Below the pieces are notes generated by a model. The model made no database searches. It was not told where the DNA came from and saw only the letters and a list, made by a program, of their open reading frames with translations. DNA of 16,571 nucleotides from Actinomycetota bacterium. Its GTDB lineage: Bacteria; Actinomycetota; Geothermincolia; Fen-727; Anoxymicrobiaceae. The first letter of the stretch is position 1. Each line of letters opens with the position of its first letter. Made by a program: the position numbers and the translations under genes. This document shows positions 13,230 through 16,571 of the stretch, piece after piece. Where the stretch lies: assembly GCA_018894655.1 (NCBI GenBank), contig JAHIPE010000151.1, positions 1-16,571 of the forward strand. Direction: 5' to 3'.

Positions 13230-13520
13230 CTACTTGAGGCGGACACGTTTCTCCTTGGTCAACTTGCCTCCGTGACCGCGGAATATCCGGGTGGGCGCGA
13301 ACTCGCCAAGCTTATGGCCCACCATACTCTCGGTAATGTATACGGGGACATGCCTCCTGCCGTCGTGAACGGCGATAGTGTGCCCGACCATTTCCGGAAA
13401 GATGGTTGAGCTGCGCGACCACGTGTTTATGAGCGTCTTCTCGTTCCGGCGGTTCATATCAATTATCCGCGCCATAAGCTTCTCGTCGGCGTACGGGCCT
13501 TTTCTTAGTGAACGGGACAA
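13230..13520 (-). CDS. rpsS: 30S ribosomal protein S19
   Basis: S19 is a 30S head protein that pairs with S13 and contacts the intersubunit bridge to 23S rRNA. The 96-residue product shows SRSLRKGPYADEKLMARI, TWSRSSTIFPEMVGHTIAVHDGRRHVPVYITESMVGHKLGEFAPTRIFRGH, the complete family pattern. The start is TTG, preceded by GGGGAGG at five bases. The overlapping ATG two bases upstream is out of frame. It lies 24 bp after rplB and 14 bp before rplV. Confidence 0.97.
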   Translation of the reverse strand: MSRSLRKGPYADEKLMARIIDMNRRNEKTLINTWSRSSTIFPEMVGHTIAVHDGRRHVPVYITESMVGHKLGEFAPTRIFRGHGGKLTKEKRVRLK

Positions 13521-13544
13521 CTCATCCTCCCCTTGAACACCGGG

Positions 13545-14375
13545 CTATTTCTGCCTCCTGCTCCTGACTATCATCTTGCTCGACTGCTTGTTCTTGTTCC
13601 TGGTCCGATATCCCAACGTAGGCTTGCCCCACGGAGTAACCGGGTGCCTCCCCGACTTCGACTTTCCCTCGCCGCCCCCGTGGGGATGATCCACCGGGTT
13701 CATTGCCGAGCCCCTGGTCTGGGGCCTGATCCCGCGATGGCGCGATGAGCCAGCCTTTCCAATGGTGATCAGCTCATGCTCGGCGTTTCCCACCACCCCT
13801 ACCGTCGCCCGGCACTCGAGGCGCACCTTTCGCACCTCGCCCGACGGCAACCTGAGATGCGCGAACCCACCCTCCCGGGCCATTATCTGCGCCGAAGCCC
13901 CCGCGGAGCGCACCATCTTGGCACCGCCCCCGGGCTTGAGTTCCACCGCGTGAACCACCGTTCCTACCGGGATGCTGTTAAGCGGCAGCGCGTTCCCCGG
14001 CTTGATGTCCGCCCCCGGCCCCGACTCCACGACGTCGCCGACCATCAGGTCTACGGGGCACGGTATGTACCGCTTCTCGCCATCCAGGTAATGAAGCAAC
14101 GCCAAGCGTGCCGAGCGGTTGGGGTCATACTCGATCTCGGCCACCCGGGCGGGCACCCCGTCCTTGTCCCTCCTGAAGTCAACATGACGGAACTTCCTCT
14201 TGGCGCCTCCGCCCTGGTGGCGCGATGTCTTGCGCCCGTAGGTGTTCCTCCCGCCGGTCTTCTTGATCGGTGAGGTTAGTGACTTCAGAGGAGTGCCCCT
14301 GGTCAGTTCTGCGAAATCGGATACGGTCGCGAACCTCCTCGCTGGTGAAGTCGGTCTATACTTCTTAACGCCCAC
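13545..14375 (-). CDS. rplB: 50S ribosomal protein L2
   Basis: L2 is a primary 23S rRNA binder needed for subunit joining and peptidyl-transferase activity. The 276-residue product has the N-terminal KYRPTSPARRFATVSDF, GRNTYGRKTSRHQGGGAKRKFRHVDFRR, and the C-terminal MNPVDHPHGGGEG (225-237) with H230 equivalent to the conserved E. coli H229. The length is standard. The start is GTG with GGGAGT five bases upstream, 17 bp after rplW. rpsS follows after 24 bp. Confidence 0.97.
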   Translation of the reverse strand: MGVKKYRPTSPARRFATVSDFAELTRGTPLKSLTSPIKKTGGRNTYGRKTSRHQGGGAKRKFRHVDFRRDKDGVPARVAEIEYDPNRSARLALLHYLDGEKRYIPCPVDLMVGDVVESGPGADIKPGNALPLNSIPVGTVVHAVELKPGGGAKMVRSAGASAQIMAREGGFAHLRLPSGEVRKVRLECRATVGVVGNAEHELITIGKAGSSRHRGIRPQTRGSAMNPVDHPHGGGEGKSKSGRHPVTPWGKPTLGYRTRNKNKQSSKMIVRSRRQK

Positions 14376-14392
14376 TTTTTACTCCCAAACGC

Positions 14393-14680
14393 TTACCTGC
14401 TCTCGAAGAACTCGATTGATTGACCCGGTGCCAGGGTCACCACCGCCTTCTTCCCGGTGGCCGTACGGCCCACGGTCATTCCCCGCCTGCGGGGCTTTCC
14501 CTTGGTATTCATCGTGTTCACCTTCACAACCTTGACGTCAAACGCCTCCTGGACCGCGTCCTTGATCTCCGACTTGTTGCACCGGGGGTTCACCATGAAC
14601 GTGTACTTCCCATGGTCTATTCCGCCGTAGCTCTTTTCGCTTATGATCGGGTACAGAATGACATCATGCGGATACTTCAT
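14393..14680 (-). CDS. rplW: 50S ribosomal protein L23
   Basis: L23 sits at the tunnel exit and is the docking site for trigger factor and signal recognition particle. The 95-residue product reads MKYPHDVILYPIISEKSYGGIDHGKYTFMVNPRCNKSEIKDAVQEAFDVKVVKVNTMNTKGKPRRRG, then a short C-terminal strand. The frame is open upstream into rplD. The ATG used gives the family N-terminus and has CAGGGGG nine bases before it; an ATG three codons earlier would abut that site. It overlaps rplD by 17 bp, implying coupled translation. Confidence 0.95.
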   Translation of the reverse strand: MKYPHDVILYPIISEKSYGGIDHGKYTFMVNPRCNKSEIKDAVQEAFDVKVVKVNTMNTKGKPRRRGMTVGRTATGKKAVVTLAPGQSIEFFESR

Positions 14681-15308
14681 TTCCACCATCCCCCTGTAGA
14701 ACGTCAAGCGCCCCCTTGAGAAAAAGTAGGCGGTCAAACCGCAGGATGTCGTAGGTGTTGAGCTCGGACGGGAGATACGTCTCCACGTTGGGGATGTTCC
14801 GAAACGATTTCTCCACGTTCAGGTCATCCTCCGAAACCACCACCATGATGTGCCCCTTCAGCTTCAAGTCGTCAAGTATCTCCACACAGGCCCTGGTGCT
14901 CGGGGGCTCCAGGGTGAAGTCCTCCAGCACGATTATCCGCTCCTCGCTCGCCGCCGCCGATAGGGCCGACTGGAAGGCAAGCCTTCTTACCTTTCGGGGC
15001 ACCCGGAACGAGTAGTCACGCGGCGACGGGCCGAAAGTGGTCCCGCCACCTTTCCACAGCGGCGAACGTATGCTCCCCGCCCGCGCCCGCCCGGTGCCTT
15101 TCTGGCGCCACGGCTTGCAACCGCCGCCCCTGACCTCACCACGGGTCTTCGTCGACGCGGTCCCGGCGCGGCCCTCGGCCCTCTGCATCCGCACCACCAG
15201 GTGCAAGGCGTTGGTGTTGGGGACGACCCCGAACAGGTCACCCGAGAGCTCAACGTCTCCGACCTTTTTTCCCTTGTTATCCTTCAACGCCGTTTTCACG
15301 TCGGTCAT
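14664..15308 (-). CDS. rplD: 50S ribosomal protein L4
   Basis: L4 reaches the tunnel constriction with a long loop opposite L22; in E. coli it also represses the S10 operon. The 214-residue product has the extended arginine/glycine-rich loop (about 45-95, with TRGEVRGGGCKPWRQKGTGRARAGSIRSPLWKGGG) and a globular C-terminal domain (FQSALSAAASEERIIVLEDF to ILRFDRLLFLKGALDVL). The ATG start overlaps the rplC stop by 4 bp (ATGA); the 3' end overlaps rplW by 17 bp. Whether L4 autoregulates here is not shown by the sequence. Confidence 0.97.
   Translation of the reverse strand: MTDVKTALKDNKGKKVGDVELSGDLFGVVPNTNALHLVVRMQRAEGRAGTASTKTRGEVRGGGCKPWRQKGTGRARAGSIRSPLWKGGGTTFGPSPRDYSFRVPRKVRRLAFQSALSAAASEERIIVLEDFTLEPPSTRACVEILDDLKLKGHIMVVVSEDDLNVEKSFRNIPNVETYLPSELNTYDILRFDRLLFLKGALDVLQGDGGNEVSA
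14690..14696 (-). promoter_or_regulatory. Ribosome-binding site deciding the rplW start
   Basis: CAGGGGG on the minus strand, inside the end of rplD, lies nine bases before the ATG at 14678-14680. It touches the ATG three codons earlier, which is therefore a poor start. Confidence 0.6.
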
Positions 15309-15943
15309 CGCCGCCCCATCCTAGCCTTCACCGATTCCCTTACGATAACAATCGAGCCACGCGGCCCGGGAACCGAGCCCTTGACCATCAACAGGTCCTT
15401 CTCCCGGTCAACCTTGACCACCAGGAGGTTCAAGGCGGTGACCCGCACTCCCCCCATTCGCCCGGGCATCTTCTTTCCCTTGAACACCCGGGACGGGGTG
15501 GCACATTGCCCTATGGCCCCCGGAGCCCGATGGAAACGCGATCCGTGCGCAGCCGGCCCCCCGCTGAAACCCCAGCGCTTGACGACACCGGCAAAGCCTT
15601 TCCCCCTGCTGAGCCCGGTAACGTCCGCGTGATCGCCCTCCTCGAAGACAGCGGCGGTTATCTTCTTCCCGGGCCTGTACTCCTCCCCCGGTTCCAGGGG
15701 AACCTCCGCCAGGACACGCGGCGTGGCATTGGCCTTCGCCAGGTGGCCCTTCATGGGAAGGTTCACCTTCTCCGGCTTCACCTCTCCGTAGCCGAGTTGC
15801 ACCGCCCTGTAGCCGTCCTTCTCTTCATCCTTGACCTGCGTCACCACACAGGGCCCGGCCTTCAAGACGGTAACCGGAATCAGCATGTCCTCGGTGAAGA
15901 CCTGGCTCATCCCGAGCTTCTCTCCGATTATCGCTTTTCCCAT
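15305..15943 (-). CDS. rplC: 50S ribosomal protein L3
   Basis: L3 is one of the two proteins that start 50S assembly and reaches toward the peptidyl-transferase centre. The 212-residue product begins MGKAIIGEKLGMSQVFTEDMLIPVTVLKAGPCVVTQVK, contains VTGLSRGKGFAGVVKRWGFSGGPAAHGS in the internal loop and ends with VKGSVPGPRGSIVIVRESVK. The ATG at 15941-15943 was chosen over an in-frame TTG three codons upstream because GGAAGG lies nine bases before the ATG and touches the TTG. It lies 49 bp after rpsJ and overlaps rplD by 4 bp. Confidence 0.96.
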   Translation of the reverse strand: MGKAIIGEKLGMSQVFTEDMLIPVTVLKAGPCVVTQVKDEEKDGYRAVQLGYGEVKPEKVNLPMKGHLAKANATPRVLAEVPLEPGEEYRPGKKITAAVFEEGDHADVTGLSRGKGFAGVVKRWGFSGGPAAHGSRFHRAPGAIGQCATPSRVFKGKKMPGRMGGVRVTALNLLVVKVDREKDLLMVKGSVPGPRGSIVIVRESVKARMGRR

Positions 15944-15952
15944 GCTGCCCAA

Positions 15953-15958
15953 CCTTCC
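15953..15958 (-). promoter_or_regulatory. Ribosome-binding site deciding the rplC start
   Basis: GGAAGG on the minus strand is nine bases before the ATG at 15941-15943. It abuts the alternative TTG at 15950-15952, so the ATG is the better start. Confidence 0.6.
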
Positions 15959-15992
15959 GCTCTCTTACATGCATCCGCGGGGTGATTGCTCC

Positions 15993-16301
15993 CTAGAGCT
16001 TGATCTCTATGTCCACTCCGGCGGGCAGGTCCATCCCCATCAGAGCGTCTACCGTCGCCGGTGTAGGGTCCATTATGTCTATAAGCCGCTTATGCGTCCG
16101 GATCTCGAAATGTTCCCGCGAGTCCTTGTCCACGTGAGGCGAACGAATCACGCAGTAGATGTTCTTCTCCGTGGGCAGGGGCACCGGCCCGGAAATCCCG
16201 GCACCGGTCTTCTTGGCCGTTTCCACGATCATTCGAGCAGATTGATCGATTATCTCGTGGTCGTAGGCCTTTAGCCTGATCCGGATCTTCTCTTTACTCA
16301 C
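15993..16301 (-). CDS. rpsJ: 30S ribosomal protein S10 (NusE)
   Basis: S10 is a 30S head protein that doubles as NusE, linking NusB and NusG to RNA polymerase in antitermination. The 102-residue product is exactly family size: KIRIRLKAYDHEIIDQSARMIVETAKKTGAGISGPVPLPTEKNIYCVIRSPHVDKDSREHFEIRTHKRLIDIMDPTPATVDALMGMDLPAGVDIEIKL. The start is GTG with GAGAGGA upstream. It opens the S10 block, 132 bp after tuf. Confidence 0.97.
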   Translation of the reverse strand: MSKEKIRIRLKAYDHEIIDQSARMIVETAKKTGAGISGPVPLPTEKNIYCVIRSPHVDKDSREHFEIRTHKRLIDIMDPTPATVDALMGMDLPAGVDIEIKL

Positions 16302-16433
16302 CGGTATTCCTCTCAGCTCGGCGATCTTGTGTAACCGCCGTTTGTCTAGCAGGAAGGATGTTCAGGCCTTTATGGAGAGTACTTCAAATCTCAGACAGCT
16401 CTCTAAGGCCTTACCCCACCTGGTGGCGATCCC
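16302..16433 (-). promoter_or_regulatory. tuf-rpsJ intergenic leader
   Basis: This 132-bp gap between the EF-Tu stop and S10 is the obvious place for a promoter or leader for the S10 block. It contains an imperfect inverted repeat with arms at 16364-16379 and 16399-16411 (AGGCCTTAGAGAG against CTCTCCATAAAGGCCT, bulged), able to form a hairpin with a loop of about 20 bases. No T-run follows it. A weak TTGAAG-17-TGAACA pair overlaps the second arm, but it is too poor to call a promoter. I find no gene in the gap. Confidence 0.35.
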
Positions 16434-16571
16434 TCATTTCTCTATCCTGATAACCCTTCCCGCCCCAACGGTCCTGCCACCCTCACGGATGGCGAAGCGC
16501 AGGCCCTCGACCATCGCGATAGGGGTAATGAGCTCAACATCCATCTCGGTGTTGTCGCCGGGCATCACCAT
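16434..16571 (-). CDS. tuf: Elongation factor Tu, C-terminal end (partial)
   Basis: EF-Tu delivers aminoacyl-tRNA to the ribosomal A site as a GTP complex. Only the last 45 codons are inside the window; the rest lies to the right. They read MVMPGDNTEMDVELITPIA, then MVEGLRFAIREGGRTVGAGRVIRIEK and a TGA stop, which is the highly conserved end of domain 3. The usual upstream neighbours (rpsL, rpsG, fusA) would be beyond the edge. Placing tuf directly before rpsJ is the common bacterial order. Confidence 0.97.
   Translation of the reverse strand: MVMPGDNTEMDVELITPIAMVEGLRFAIREGGRTVGAGRVIRIEK

Noticed and set aside
12482..13237. Long plus-strand open frame of 251 codons opposite rplV, with Phe/Ala-rich repeats
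   Set aside because: It is the antisense of the Lys/Ala-coding L22 tail: AAG codons read backwards give CTT/TTC repeats. It has no family match and lies over a certain gene.

Overview
The window is one bacterial ribosomal-protein supercluster read almost entirely from the minus strand: the S10, spc and alpha operons joined end to end, entered from the 3' end of an elongation factor Tu gene. All 31 complete protein genes and the one partial gene lie on the minus strand; I see no convincing plus-strand gene, rRNA, tRNA or CRISPR array. The DNA is GC-rich. GTG and TTG starts are frequent, Shine-Dalgarno sequences are mostly clear, S14 is the short zinc type, and L22, S3 and L29 carry long low-complexity C-terminal tails. 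Lys/Ala tails on L22 and long S3 tails are most familiar from Actinomycetota, so I infer a GC-rich, possibly deep-branching actinobacterial lineage. Gene order alone does not prove this.

Layout in the direction of transcription (right to left). tuf 3' end (16571-16434); a 132-bp spacer; S10 block rpsJ-rplC-rplD-rplW-rplB-rpsS-rplV-rpsC-rplP-rpmC-rpsQ (16301-10439); spc block rplN-rplX-rplE-rpsZ-rpsH-rplF-rplR-rpsE-rpmD-rplO-secY (10412-4998), followed by adk and map; then infA-rpmJ-rpsM-rpsK-rpsD-rpoA-rplQ (3479-168). Most junctions are 1-30 bp or overlap by 4 or 17 bp, which fits one transcript with translational coupling. The four larger gaps each hold something: tuf/rpsJ (132 bp, imperfect hairpin), rpmD/rplO (66 bp, palindrome), map/infA (61 bp, candidate internal promoter) and rpsM/rpsK (186 bp, an inserted MITE-like element). 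Below rplQ, positions 1-154 are a GC-rich direct-repeat and hairpin region that runs off the window edge.

The genes supply 30S and 50S ribosomal proteins, translation initiation factor IF-1, the SecY translocon channel, RNA polymerase alpha, adenylate kinase and methionine aminopeptidase: core translation, nascent-chain processing and export, and transcription. No new enzyme system is visible. The unusual parts are the insertion with 20-bp perfect inverted repeats between rpsM and rpsK, the tail trio (histone-H1-like basic L22, strongly acidic L29, Ala/Glu-rich S3), and small repeat or hairpin elements at rpmD/rplO and after rplQ.
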